Assembly: GCF_030867095.1 (NCBI RefSeq)
Contig: NC_081824.1
Coordinates: 86,324,382 to 86,388,381, forward strand
Origin: Alligator mississippiensis
Taxonomy: Eukaryota > Chordata > Crocodylia > Alligatoridae
Length of the DNA: 64,000 nucleotides
Reading direction: 5' to 3'
The position numbers were made by a program, and so were the translations under genes. This document shows positions 26,350-38,275 of this stretch, piece after piece. Position 1 is the first letter of the stretch; each line of letters starts with the position of its first letter. The notes under the pieces were generated by a model. The model did no database searches. It was not told where the DNA came from and was given only the letters and a program-made list of their open reading frames with translations.

Positions 26350-26516
26350 CCTGGCTTCCTCAGGCATCAGCCCCATGCTGGCAGAGGGTATACAGGGCTG
26401 ATCCTGATTCTGCAGGGCAGGGGAGAGCCATACCAGTTGGCAGGCAACTGCTTCCCAGCCATGTGGTGGTCAGCCAGGATCCTAGTTTTCTCTGATAAAA
26501 AAATCCCCAATTCTCA

Positions 26517-26518
<2 letters not shown>

Positions 26519-26557
<39 letters not shown>
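26519..26557. repeat. (TA)n microsatellite
   Basis: An uninterrupted alternating TA run of 39 bp inside the composite transposon 26061-27062. Confidence 0.97.
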
Positions 26558-26560
<3 letters not shown>

Positions 26561-27077
26561 TTGTGTTTCATTTTAAGCATGGAAAAATGTGTATTTTGGG
26601 TTACTTTTTTAAACCAAAAATTAGGGATTTTTTTTTAATGGGAGAAAACCAGGATCCCTGGTGATCAGTATCCATCCCATCTGATGGGATTGAGATGTGT
26701 CTACTAATTTACCCCCAGTACCCATCCCGTCCCAATCTCCATGTGGCCTGGAGGCAGCTGCCCAGCAGCTGGGACAGCTCTCCCAGCCACACTGAGATGA
26801 AGACAGGTCCCAAACTCCAAGCAACTGAGAGGCAGCATCCTGCTGAGCCAGGACAGCTCTCTCCATCCCCTGTGGCCCACTGTTGCCTAGGCTGACTGAG
26901 AGCAATTTGCTTCCAGTCAGCATCTACATGTGTGCTTCGGTGCATCAGTTTAATGCACTAATTTCTAGTATCTGTATGTACAGGTACTAGAAAACAGCAC
27001 ATTAGACAAAAATACCACACGGTAAATGCTGTGCACATGTAGATGCTGATGCTTTAGTATGTATTAAATTAGTCAGT

Positions 27078-27354
27078 GGGTGCGTTTACATGTGCAATTA
27101 ATACAACTGAAATATACTCCATCTCAAATTGAACCAGAGTAAATTAATCCCGATGTCACTGTCTACATGTGCATTTAAGCTCAGTAAAATACTGTGCTAC
27201 CAGATACCACTTGTATCTGATGGGACAATCTGGCAGCACAGTAAATTAGTCTACTGCACCCTAACTGCCACTCACATGTACATGTAGACGGTGATGCTTT
27301 ACTGTGCAGCAAATTAATCTGCTGTACAGTAAAGCATCTTGTCCAGATGGGCCC
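27078..27354 (-). mobile_element. short DNA transposon (GGGC-ended family), copy 1
   Basis: It begins GGGTGCGTTTACATGTGC and ends in the complement of GGGCCCATCTGGACAAGATG. It carries CTGTACAGTAAAGCATC and a hairpin around TGCTACCAGAT/ATCTGGCAGCA. The element at 30649-30918 has the same blocks in reverse order, so the two are one family in opposite orientation. Confidence 0.75.
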
Positions 27355-27674
27355 AGGGTGCATAAACTGCTCAACTTGTCTACCAAAAGTCTGCTTAGCC
27401 AACCCAGCCCAAGCCTTTCCCAGCTTTTCTATATAATATGACAGCCACATTGTATTTAGTTGTATTCACTATAACCCTAATGCCAGTGCATTATTTTTAA
27501 ATGAACACATCTACTAACTTTTCCCCAGTACTTTAGGTATTTTCTCTAGTGCATTGTGGTATATCAAATGCTGGTAACCAGGGTCTTAAAACATATATAT
27601 CTTCCAATTACATTTCAAAGGGGGGGTTTTGTTTTGTTTTGTTTTTTAAAGAACAAAATATATTAGAAAAAATG

Positions 27675-28405
27675 TCAGCTTCCATTGGTTATTATAACAG
27701 AGGTCCCCTTGTGTCCCTGTGCTGGATCTTGCTGCATCCTTAAATGAGAAGTCACATCAAAGTGTGATCCATTACAGCCCAAGGAATAGTTTCTAATAGT
27801 TTCGCTGTCATATAGATGTTCAAGAGCATATCCAGTTAACGTATAAGCATGCTTATCAAAGTACTGCCTGTGTGAGCTGTAATAGGTTGGAGAAGCTGCT
27901 GGATGGTCTCCTGTGGTTTGATGTGGGGACATGTCTGAATGCAGATAGTCTTTAGCTAGTATCAAACTGGACTTTGAAATTCGGTCAGAATTTGGGCTGC
28001 TTATTCTAGACAGTGTCGTAGGACTGTTGTCGTAGTCATTTTCATGTGGGCTCATAATCTTCCCGTCTCGTTGCTGAATGTGTTCACATGGAGAGGTGTT
28101 GGCAACTGTAGGAACATGACAGACATCGCCTGTCAACTGCTGCTGCTGGTAGTTAGCAAAGCAAAGGGAGTGTTTTTTCCCTGCTCCGTTAAGAGAGACC
28201 AATGGATCAGGAGTTGTTTTCCGTAGCTGTAGCCTGTTTTCTTCCTCCTTAATCATTTGCTGAGTAGCTCTTATTAGAGTTTCAATTTTGCTGGGCTCGT
28301 GTGGACTATTCTGATACTGTTCAGGACGATATCGGTCTCCTGATTCACTAGCAGAGCCTGGATCGGGTGAACTAACAACACTATCCTCATCCCAGTGTCC
28401 TCTCC
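27675..28405 (-). CDS. SIM1: SIM1 terminal coding exon (C-terminus and stop)
   Basis: After the acceptor ATCTGTTTTCTAG the minus strand reads 731 nt: two bases completing a split glycine codon, 242 codons and a TGA stop (27675-27677). Phase agrees with the exon at 36642-37047. Recognisable SIM1 stretches in order are [85 protein letters not shown] and the C-terminal end [12 protein letters not shown]. This is the distal half of the SIM C-terminal domain, about residues 525-766 in mammalian numbering, so overall length is conserved. No break is present. An internal ATG (28254-28256) opens a long frame but is not a start, since coding similarity continues upstream to the acceptor. Confidence 0.97.
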
Positions 28406-30648
28406 CTAGAAAACAGATAAAGGGGACAAGTAGTCAGGTTTGGTTTGTACACAGTTTGTCTCAAAGGAAAGTAAACAACTATGATAGCATGTAACGACTG
28501 ACTGTATCGGTAGTAGGTTGAGTTAATATTTATATACAAGAGCAACTGGAAGCCAAACTAAAGTCAGTCTCTGACCATGAACGCTTAAACACTGAAAACA
28601 AAAGAAGTATGTTCATGATACACGTGGAGAACTGAGGCAGAGATTAGGGCTAAATTTTATTTAATTTTTACATGCCTAAGTAGCAGTCAGTAACTACATG
28701 ACTGCATTTTTTGTCCCTGTGCACAATATAGATTCCCTGTAGCTATGCTCACCTTGCATTTCCCTTCTGAGCATGTATCTCAGTAGGCTGAATTGTGTTG
28801 CATAAGTACCAGGCACAACAGAATCACCCAGGCACATTCACAATACCAGGTAATCTTAAAATTTTAGTTGCAGGGACAATACTAATAGAAGATATTTGAC
28901 ATTGGAGGAAGAGGAGCCCTTTTCACCCTTTCACCTCCAAATCCCTTTTGGATACACCTCCAAATTCAATAGCTTAGACATACTTCTCCAGGGAGCATGG
29001 GGCCTGGGCTCCCTCACCATGAAAAAGTACTGTAACCATCAGGGTATGATTTCCTTTGAAACTGGCCCAATAGTCAATCAATAGAGGAAGATATGTTGGG
29101 CAAGGAGCTGGAGAGCAAAGTAGAAGGATAACTCAGTGAGATGGATGCTGCCCTGGAAAAAAAAGAGAGCCCAGGGCTGAGGCAGAAATTATTCCCACTT
29201 GCTTATTCATTTTCCTAAATTCAAGGTGCCATGGGTCAGCTTCAAGAGAACAATGCTCTGGGCAGTGTCTAGAGTTAAGGCCTGGTGGTTACAGTACTTC
29301 TATAATGGGAAGTGGTACATGCAGGTTCCACCCTTCTTTGGATGAGGGGAGTTAGAAGATGGGGCTATCCTCAGAAGCATTATAGTGCAGCTGAATGTTT
29401 GGAAAAGCAGAAATTCACAGAAGCAATGGCATCTTCCAGTTGCTAATGTAGTTGTAGGGATGGCTCTTATTTTTTCAACTCCCTGCCAAGTAGGTGGCCA
29501 GGTCTCCTGCTTCAGTCACCCCATTTTAGTTAAGCCACTGGTACCCTCTTCCTCCTCTGGCATCAATCAGCTTCTGGTTTCCCACTCCCTGGGTTAGTGC
29601 CCTAGTCACAAAAAGGTGAAAGAGCTGCCCTCTTCCTCTATTTTGCTTCCACATGGTATGCATGTAGAGAGATCCTATTCTGCCACAGATGGAAATAGAA
29701 TCTAAACTGTGCCAAAAATTGCAATTACATGGCTATGTAAATGCCACTTAGGCATATAATGGTGAAATAGGATTTAGGCATAAGTGCCCAAGATCACAAA
29801 AGATTGTGTCAGAGCTACAGATAATCAGTGATGGTCAGTAATTGGCCCAAATCAATAATATGGGCATGTGATTTTGCACCTAAAACAAATTATAAGCATG
29901 GTTGGAAGCACTTAGATAGCTAGGTACTTTTTGTGCCCATAAAAACAGAGTCAAATGGTGATTAGCTGAACATCAGGCCCATAAAGTGTCAGAAGTATAG
30001 GTTATTAGATAATTCCTTATATCTTAAAGGTGAGAAGAGGTTAATAAGACAAGTATATAATAAATCAAGAGACTAGATTTTGTAGCCTTGTCATCACATA
30101 TACATGTTTTCTGTCAATAAGAAATGGAACAAAATATGCCTTCATGTTCACTGACTGGCAACTATAGGGAAATGAGTTTTGTATGTGCATAAATATCTGC
30201 TGTCCAAAATCTCTAAAATAGAAAATTTCAACCATGCTAACCTGAAATTACCTGTCTTTTGGTAATAAGGCCGACAGATCTGTAAGAGGAGGTGTTCAGC
30301 TCACATGCAGCTGAGACAGACCAGACCAGACCAGACCCATGAGTCACTTGTAAAAGGAGAGTAACCCTATCCCTGAAGAGCCTAACAGTTGAAAAATATT
30401 TCAACTATAAGGAGACAATGCAGTTATGGACTTCATAAAATCTTGCTAATATTCATGCCTATGACAAAATATGAGACAGCTTTTTTTACAAGTTACTGAA
30501 TGCCATTTTACCACAGCCCACTCAAAAGATATTGTCTAGTGGGAAGGGGAGGTTTGGCGGATATTGTTACGTGAAGAAAGAAAATGTGGTAAATGTGTAC
30601 ATTTTTGTATTCTTCATTGCATTAACGTCCACATACTTGTAACAGTAT

Positions 30649-30918
30649 GGGCATGACTACACAAGATACTTTACAGCGTAGCAGACTAATTTGCTGTGCA
30701 GTAAAGAGTCACTATCTACATGGGTATGGCAACTAGGATACAGTAGACTAATTTACTGTGCTGCCAGACAGTCCTGTAAGACATAAGTGGTATCCAGCAG
30801 CGCGGTAAATTGCTGCTCTTAAATGTACATGTAGACAGTGACATCAAATTAGTTTACTCTGGCTCAAATTGTGCTAGAGTATATTCCATCACATTAACTG
30901 TACACGGAGATGTACTCT
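30649..30918 (+). mobile_element. short DNA transposon (GGGC-ended family), copy 2
   Basis: It begins GGGCATGACTACACAAGATA, then TTTGCTGTGCAGTAAAG, and contains ATGTACATGTAGACAGTGAC and TTTACTCTGGCTCAAATT, the inverted counterparts of blocks in 27078-27354. It lies in the last SIM1 intron. Confidence 0.75.
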
Positions 30919-33284
30919 ATGATATTATCACCAGAGTGTTTCCAGAACAGGTGATAAAATTAATGACTATAGGCAAATTCTATATACATGCTATACATCT
31001 GGACTCTGGATTGCTGTGTATATCTGAAGTGCTCTACCGTAGAGTACTTTCTGCTGATGGCAACATCAGTAACTCTATAGCAGTTGCATAGTATCTGAGC
31101 ACCACACAAATATGTATTTATTCTTAGTGTACATTTCAGAGACACAGAGTTATTTATTTATGCAGTAGCTCCTATGGGCCCCAGTCATGATTAGCATTTT
31201 GTTGGCCACTGTACAAATATGAAATATAAGGTAGTCCTTTCCCAAAGATTTTAGCATTCTGCAGATAAGGATCTGAGATAAAAAGAGACTATAAACCAGA
31301 TTACTTTTGCTCATACTGAATAGCTTGTTACTTCACAAAGAGTCCAGCTTACTCCAGAGGGACACTCCTAGAAACAGGACCAATTCAAAATGAATAAGGG
31401 CGTCAGAATCTGGAAATGATTATTTGTGTAACTGTTAATCTTCAAGAGGGTTGCACAAGAGGGTGCTCAATCACACAAAGAGTCTGCCCTTGACAAAAGC
31501 AGCTTCGCTTCTCCCTTATTCCTACTTGCTGGTTCAGAAAGGTCTTGGTGAATGTATTGCCTTTCATGGTCAATATATGTCCATGTTTGTGAAGGGAAAA
31601 ATTGGTTAAAGTACATTTAAAAAATGGTCTAAGCTCTGTATCTTGTCCCAGAATCAACTTCCTGATTTCTTTGGGATCCCAAATAAACACCCCGTATATC
31701 CAATATGGCATCATCATGGCTTTTTTGTCAGATTCATGAACTAGGAAATTATTTTCACTGACGGTGGGATAGTAAGGTGGTAGAAACTGAAGACAATTCT
31801 GGAGGAGCTTCATGTAGGTGCCAAGGTCCACTGCAGTGCATCTCTGAGAAACATGAATGATTATTCTATAGCCTCTATAGAAATGCTGACTTCCTGTATG
31901 CCTGTTTGTGCTTTGCCCTGCTACTACAAGAACATCACCCCAGCTCCACTCCCAGATGCATAATGGGACATTCTGAGGCACTGTCTCACATCACCAACTT
32001 ATCCTTTTCTAAAATCTGAACTGTACTAGAGGTATCCAATCTCATGCTGCATCTATATTAGACTCTGAGGAAAATAGACATTGTTCCTTCTTGTCTGAGG
32101 GCCACCACTAGAACCATTCTTTTTGTAGTACTGTGCATAATATCCAAAAGGAAGCATTGGAATCCATGTTTCACTGTGTCCTTGAAAATAAAAAAAAAAT
32201 GACTCCACTTTGTGAGGAAACAACCATTTTGATTTAGACCTTTGGTCCTATTTGTTTAATCTTTCTTGGCTTTGAGACTCATTCTTCTTAATTGACATCC
32301 TGCAGGGCTTAACGGAGACAGATATATGATTCCAGTTTAGATCCTTCTGGGAAATATTTTGTGCTCTTTTCTGAGGTGATGAAAAAAATGAAACAAATGC
32401 TCAGCACTCAACAGTGGTACTTGTTATTACAGACTCAGGTGGTTCAGGGGAACTTCTCTCTGCATCCTTTAATGCTCTGGTCTTCTAAACCTTGTCTGCA
32501 AGGTGAAACATGAGGAGTCGCCACTTGCTGTGGGCTAGATTCCATTCCATCTATTAGATGTCTAAGTGGACTTAGGTACCTACATTATGATTCTGTTCTA
32601 CCCTGTTCAAGCCCCTGAAAATCCATGAATGTATCTACTTTTGTAACATGCTATCATCTTATCCTTAGGACTAAATCACAAAAAAAAAGCAGTGAGGAGT
32701 TGAAGGAGGATGTATCCACTTTTTAATTATTTTTCAGTGACTTGATCAGAATAGAATAGAATGGAATAGAATGAACCACACCTATGGCAGGGCCAAACAC
32801 AAGCTTAGAGCAGTTCAAAAGGGGACAGGGAACCACTGCTCAGGATCATGGCAGTTGCATGCTTTCACTGTTACTTGTGCATGAAACTTGCAATACAAAT
32901 GTAGCAAAACTGCTCCAATTTTAACCTTGTTCATCTGGGGTCATGTTGGCATGATTTAGTTCAGTTGTGTCACTATGGATACCTAACAGTTGCTGTGTGT
33001 TCCCAAGAAGCAGCTCTCCTTTCCTTTTGAAGCCACACCAAGTGCATGTTGTCCATACTCCTTACGCACCTAGAGTCCACATACATGCCTGATAAGTGAA
33101 ATGTCTCTAGCACAAGGACCCTAATGGACGCTTTCATGTTGAGGGGCAGGAAGGTTCCAATTGAAAAGTTAAATGAGGAGTAAGGAGCATACTAATTTTG
33201 CCTTTCCCTCCTCCTGGTTTTGTCTCCTGTTATTTCTTTGCACATGGGTGACAAGAAGATGTAGCCAATAAATTACATTTCAAA

Positions 33285-33539
33285 CGGCACGTCTACACAA
33301 GATGCTACTGTGCATTAGTACTTGTATTAGTAAGTACTTGTATTAGCACTTTATTATGTGCATTACCAAGTACTAAATAAATGTGCAGTAACTGGAGTTA
33401 CTGCATAGTAGCGCCAACACTACTGCGCAGTTACCTAATCATACTGCGCAGTATTGTATTAGCACTGTCCATGTTGTGACATGCCACTGTGTGGTATTTT
33501 TTGGCTACTGCACAGTCAGTATCTCGTGTAGATGTGCCC
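33285..33539. mobile_element. short DNA transposon with GGCACGTCTACACAAGATGC ends
   Basis: A 255-bp element with inverted ends (complement of GGGCACATCTACACGAGATA on the right). The interior is built of short repeats such as AGTACTTGTATTAGTA/C and TACTGCGCAGT palindromes. Confidence 0.75.
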
Positions 33540-34087
33540 AGAGAGAAGGAATAGTGGGCATTTCCTACACAAAGAAGTAGCTCTGAAAGCTACATTCAGG
33601 TCTAATCAATCAAATACAGATTGTTTTGAGAACAAGCAATGGTCTGCACCAGTGTAGCTCAGATCTACTGAGCTCCAACTGTGGAAGCAGAAAGGCATGG
33701 AAGATTTTCAGAAAGTGGGGCATTCCCTTCTGCAGAGTGACTAACAAGTCTGATTCTGCCCCCAGAACTACATAGAAGCAGAAGACCCATTGTAATATAT
33801 CTGTGGAGCTCCATACAATGAAGAATTTAACTACAGCAACTGTAATAAAAGTTGAACTAGCAAAGAAACCAAAATCAAACTCTATTATTAGTTTTCATTG
33901 GTTGTCTTTGATAAAATACACATAAAATACACATTTTATTCCCACATTAAGAACAATAGTGTATACATAAATATTTCTACATAAGACTTAGTATGATCAC
34001 CAACAATTATAATATGATTATAATTACAATAACCTGGTGTATACCATGTACCTATATATGAATAACATTATATATTACATAACAGGT

Positions 34088-34127
34088 TATATATATATGT
34101 GTGTGTGTGTATACACACACACACATA
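34088..34127. repeat. self-complementary microsatellite (AT)n(GT)n...(AC)n
   Basis: ATATATATATGTGTGTGTGT is followed by ATACACACACACACATAT, so the tract folds on itself. It lies just left of the 34145-34315 palindrome. Confidence 0.9.
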
Positions 34128-34144
34128 TCTTATAACGTTATATA

Positions 34145-34315
34145 TTTTTCTTCTGTAAAACAGTTGAGTAAAATATATTGACTTTTAAGTAATTCAAATA
34201 TACTTTGTTTTATATACACATACATACATATTATATTATATATAAAAAACAAAGTATATTTGAATTACTAAAAAATCAATATATTCTACTCAACTCTGTT
34301 TTACAGAAGAAAAAA
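34145..34315. repeat. large near-perfect palindrome, ~69-bp arms
   Basis: Left arm 34145-34211 and right arm 34247-34315 are inverted copies differing by one 2-nt gap and about three substitutions. Both contain TTCTTCTGTAAAACAG and AATTCAAATATACTTTG. The loop is an AT-rich 35-nt tract. Confidence 0.92.
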
Positions 34316-34584
34316 TTGCAGGCACTTGCCTATGATAGAGTAAAGGAACACAATACCGGAAAGTGCAATACACTGTGGTAAAAAGAACACGGCAGATTAG
34401 TACTGACCAAATTCAATTAAAGGCCTCCTTTCTTCCATCACTATCTTTTTTTTTAGACCACATTTCCTTGAATTTGATATTTCATTTTTTCTCTCTATTT
34501 TGGAATAATTTTATTCTAATTCAAGTGAAATATGCCAATTTGTTCTAAATTTAGAGAGCCAATTCAATTAGCAAATGCAGTAGG

Positions 34585-35405
34585 CAGAGGTGTAGGGAGC
34601 TCCTTCAGCATCCAGGGTAGGCAGGGGAAGGTATGCCCATCACTGTAGCTGGGGAAGGTGATCTTGGAGTGGGGAGGGATTAGAGGTTGAGCTGAAGGGA
34701 AATCTTCCCCTTGCTACTGCTACTACTACAGCAGCATCAGCTTAGGTGGCAGCAGCTGTTTGGTGTAAGCTCTCTGGGAGGTGCCCTCAAGACCCCATTT
34801 GCTTCAGATACACCAGTGGGTTCTTGCAGTGCTGTAGCAATGAAGTTTGGTGCCCGGGGCAAACCCCGCAGCAGCAGCCCACCCTCACCCCACACAGATC
34901 CAGGAGTTTACTACCCCCCCCACCCCATTTATACCCAGGAGTGCATGCAGCAGCAGGAGCTGCCCTTCCCCTATCCCTGCATGCCCCCCCCCCCGCCCAC
35001 ACCCCAAATGAGTTACTCGTGGCTCTGTCCTGCACCCCACCCCAGCTGGGCAGCACCTATTGGCACCCCTTCGCTTCAGCACCCAGTGCAGTCGCCCCAC
35101 TTACCCCCCCCCCTTTGCTATGGCAGTGGGTTCAGGGCTATGCCTGCTTTGGCAAAGGCTCCCTGTGAGGAAGCACCATTCCATCCACTCTACTTGCCTC
35201 CCACCCCACAGATACACCACTGTGGGCAGGACTAAGCCTGCCTGGTTCCTATGGCCAGGCAACACAGGGCTGCCCCTGCTGTGGCAGGGACTTCTGGGGT
35301 GGGAAGCTGGGGGGATGATTCTGGTACCCACTTTTAGCCAGTGCCTGTGGCTGGCATTCTACTTGCCTCTTCCTCCCTTTCCCCTCCATCCCAGTTGCAC
35401 TACTG
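34585..35405. mobile_element. GC-rich hAT-like element, possibly nested
   Basis: A GC-rich block stands out from AT-rich intron. The outer ends CAGAGGTGTAGG (34585) and the complement of CAGTAGTGCAAC (ending 35405) are partly inverted, and flanks CAGTAGG and CAGGTAGG could be a decayed target duplication. A second pair of ends, CAGTGCTGTAGC at 34827 and the complement of CAGTGGTGTATC ending at 35222, suggests one element inside another. The stretch 34868-35110 resembles an arm of the inverted-dimer hAT near 49199-49380. Long open frames here lack domains. Confidence 0.5.
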
Positions 35406-36641
35406 CAGGTAGGCAAACTTATAGCTTGCTTAGGACTGGGGCCCTCAAATGTCATAAATTCTTTAGATAATACTTAGCACTGCAGACCAATTCCTTCCTC
35501 AAAAAATGCAATCATTGCTACAACAGGCTATTCCAACCAGTCTACACTTACATGCATCTCACAACATCATGTTAGCCAGTCTTCAAATGAAAGCTGTACT
35601 GGACAAGCCTCAAAATGTTTGGAAGAACAACTTTATATTCTATTTGCTGTTCATTCAAACTTTGTGAATTTTATCCAACCCAATTAAATCTGCAAAAAAC
35701 AAAGTCAGGGATTCTTTTTAATTTTACAACACTTTTTGTCCTTGGTCTGGCTGGAATGTATTGGAGAACAGTCATTCTGGCTGAGGTTTTTTTCTCCTCA
35801 GCATAGTTGCTTCCAGTTTAAGACATTAACTGCAGTGGGGCAGAAAAGGTTGTCCAAAACTTGTCCAGACTTCAAGCATTATTCATCCTAGGTTTGGTTC
35901 CAGGTGTAAATTGGGGTTAGTTCTTATGCAAACTGGTGCACTCACAGAAATAGACTATTTACATTAGGTACACCTCTTACATGTTTGCTGAGATTTAACC
36001 TACCATATTTATTTGCATACATTGTGCAAGATTTTTCCAGACTTACCTGCCATAGCACAGCTTCATCATAGCTAAATACTGGCCATATGGAGCAGAGTCC
36101 ACTCATCAGTATCACTTCTCTCTCCCCTTGCTGCTCAGCCGAAAGCTACTGCCAATTTCACAGCAGCTGTGAGAAGGTTAAACTTCTAGCTGTGGAGCTG
36201 CAGGGGTAGGGTGAATAACACTGATGAGTGGGCCTGTCCCTGATCCACGTGGCTGAGAGCCACACACCATCCCCAGTAGCCATTCCTACATGCCCAGACC
36301 TTTGTTCCAGTCTAAAAATCAGCCTCCTCCCTTAAGATACTTCACTGATTTGGGATGGCAATTTTTTGAGAAGAGGATGCATGTGGTATGTGAGTAATAA
36401 TACAATATGCTTCCAATTTCATTTCAGAACTAAAAAGTTAGAAGCAAATGGCATATTTTACTATATAGATCTGATTATCAAACCCAGATCTGTACTACTG
36501 TACAATTTGTACACCCAGACCCAGACACGAGCACACAGATCAGCAGACCTCTTGCGCACAAACTGGCCACATGGCTTCATGACTTTGAAACTATTGCTTT
36601 AGATTTGCTACGGTGCCCAAGAATTGCTTGTTATTTCTTAC

Positions 36642-37047
36642 CATGAATCCTGTGAACTGAAGTTATGTGGGGCATGCTATTCTCATATGCTTCTCTGCTT
36701 TCAGGGGATGATTTGGTCAGGGGCAATGCTGAACGAGAACCCCACCAAGTCTCTCTTCCAGGCTGTGGTGTGCCCAGGAAATATCTACCAGCTTCACATC
36801 TGCCACCTTCACAGGCCTGAGTATGGAAATGTCTGTCATCGGTCAACCTAGAATGGTCAAGTGCAAAGCCATAGCAGAGAGCGCTGCGGTCCGAGTACTG
36901 TCTATAGGCACAGGAGACATCATGGTGTTGTGAGCTTGGTCTCTCAGCAGGTTCCAGTAATTGTGGAGAAGCAGTATCAGTGAGTGGGCTTCCACCCCAC
37001 TGGCTCTCATGGTCAGATTCAGATCTTTCTGTATGAAATCCAGAATA
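36642..37047 (-). CDS. SIM1: SIM1 internal coding exon (first part of SIM C-terminal domain)
   Basis: This 406-nt minus-strand exon follows the acceptor TTTTGTATTGCAG and is followed by the donor CATG|GTAAG. It starts in phase 0, matching the end of the 45439-45604 exon, and leaves 1 nt for the next exon. The 135-codon product starts [16 protein letters not shown] and includes [37 protein letters not shown] and [15 protein letters not shown], all diagnostic of SIM1 at about residues 389-524. This is the SIM-specific C-terminal region, which in SIM proteins carries transcription-modulating activity. The reading is intact. Nearby minus-strand codons upstream (MDVDELGF...) are intronic because the acceptor interrupts them. 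Confidence 0.96.
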
Positions 37048-38275
37048 CTGCAATACAAAATGAAAGGCACTCTCACAGCTGACAGGGCAGACCTCATGAA
37101 AATCTAAATCCCATTCCTCCCATTTAAAAGCCACCCGATTCCATCCTTTAAGATATGTAAAACCTAGCTCATCAACATCCATATTTAATGCGATATATTT
37201 AAATAGGAAAATATTTTATTTATAACTTTGAAAATGAAACTCATGTTCAGTATTGTAGCTCCATTCTTCCACTCAAAAGCAGTTCTAGAAAAGATTGAAA
37301 TGATACCAATATCTGAAAGACAAAACTGAATTTTGTTCAAAATCCTTTTCATTATCGTTGTTCGTGACCACAATGCCTTCCCTATATCTCCCTTACCTGC
37401 CTGTTTTATCAGACACCTTCAAATCTTCCTTTCTCCCTATTACAGTAGGTAAAGAAATATCCTGGACACTCAGGTGTTTCAAAATACCATGAGGAAAAAC
37501 TCCAGGGTGTGGCCAAGTTTTGAAGTGGCAGATCAGAAGGACTTGCCTTTCTGCTTACTGTTTGTTCCTTGAGAGCAAGGAAATCAGCTACTGAAGAGAG
37601 CTTACTAAAGGAGGAGACTATCTAATAAGAGCAAGAGGGACTGAAACATTTGGGAATAATATTGAAGGATGGTGAAGTATAGTATACAGCACCCTCACGC
37701 TACAGAGCACAGCCCAAAAAGTATGTACAATTTCTCCATAACTGAATATCAGTATACTACACACTGATATTTTTAGAGGAATCTGGAATTCTCATACCCT
37801 CTCATTCCCCATAAAAATACCCAGTAACTTTTCATTTTAATGCAAAGGCCTAATTTTTACCAAAGACAAAACTTTCCATTTCATGAATCTGGGTTGTTGT
37901 GAAACTCCTCATAGCAACCAGAATCAATATTTTATACAGTAGCCAAAGAATATAGAAGAGTACATCAAAAGTACTGACTATTAGTTTTACTTAGAGAAAG
38001 TTAAACCATCTGTACAGTTCCAGTAGTAAAATTGCTTGAGATTTTTATTAACAGAAAGTATCGTAAGTAGGAAATGTCAGTGACTGCATGTAGTCACATT
38101 GCAAAGACCTATATATATACATGTGGGAAGGAGCTATGACTAACATTCTAGTATGGCCATATGTATGCTGAAGTCTTCAGAAATATCAGACACTATTAAG
38201 GTTTTGGAGCGAGGTAAGGTGTTAAAAAGCAACAGAGCTTTTAAGCATCCAGTCTAAAAATCTATCCAGCAATCT

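Larger units (their letters stand above)
26061..27062. mobile_element. composite short DNA transposon with GC-rich hairpin core
   Basis: The left end reads GTGCGCGTCTACATGTGC and the right part ends around GCACATGTAGATGCTGATGC. Inside are a 37-bp-arm hairpin (26267-26349), a TA microsatellite (26519-26557) and a palindrome CTAGTATCTGTA...TACAGGTACTAG near 26970. The element shares its right part with 5443-6055. Exact borders are uncertain. Confidence 0.6.
22000..27674 (-). other. SIM1: probable SIM1 3' UTR and immediate downstream DNA
   Basis: The sequence lies directly 3' of the SIM1 stop in transcription orientation. Mammalian SIM1 mRNAs have a long 3' UTR of several kilobases, so the left limit given is only an estimate. 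Several AATAAA signals occur on the minus strand (for example near 25284 and 22680), but none can be chosen without transcript data. The stretch holds a short (GTTTT)n run near 27628, two inserted short DNA transposons (26061-27062, 27078-27354), a TA microsatellite and AT-rich unique DNA. Between 24.1 and 25.5 kb I see no clear repeat family or coding exon. Confidence 0.4.
28406..36641 (-). other. SIM1: SIM1 last intron (8.2 kb)
   Basis: This is bounded by the GTAAG donor at 36637-36641 and the acceptor at 28406-28407. It contains short DNA transposons (30649-30918, 33285-33539), a pentanucleotide run of AGAAT units near 32746-32772, the palindrome at 34145-34315 and a GC-rich hAT-like element (34585-35405). 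A 179-codon open frame on the minus strand (31442-31981) matches nothing I recognise. The rest is AT-rich sequence without visible features. Confidence 0.9.

Noticed and set aside
28044..28226. Plus-strand open frame across the SIM1 terminal exon
   Set aside because: It is a shadow of the SIM1 coding sequence on the other strand.
34711..35470. Overlapping open frames of 136-174 codons on both strands
   Set aside because: Proline- and serine-rich readings arise from GC-rich transposon sequence with few stops; both strands are open and no domain is present.
36843..37097. Alternative minus-strand frame over the middle SIM1 exon
   Set aside because: It crosses the splice acceptor and is out of frame with the conserved SIM1 reading.
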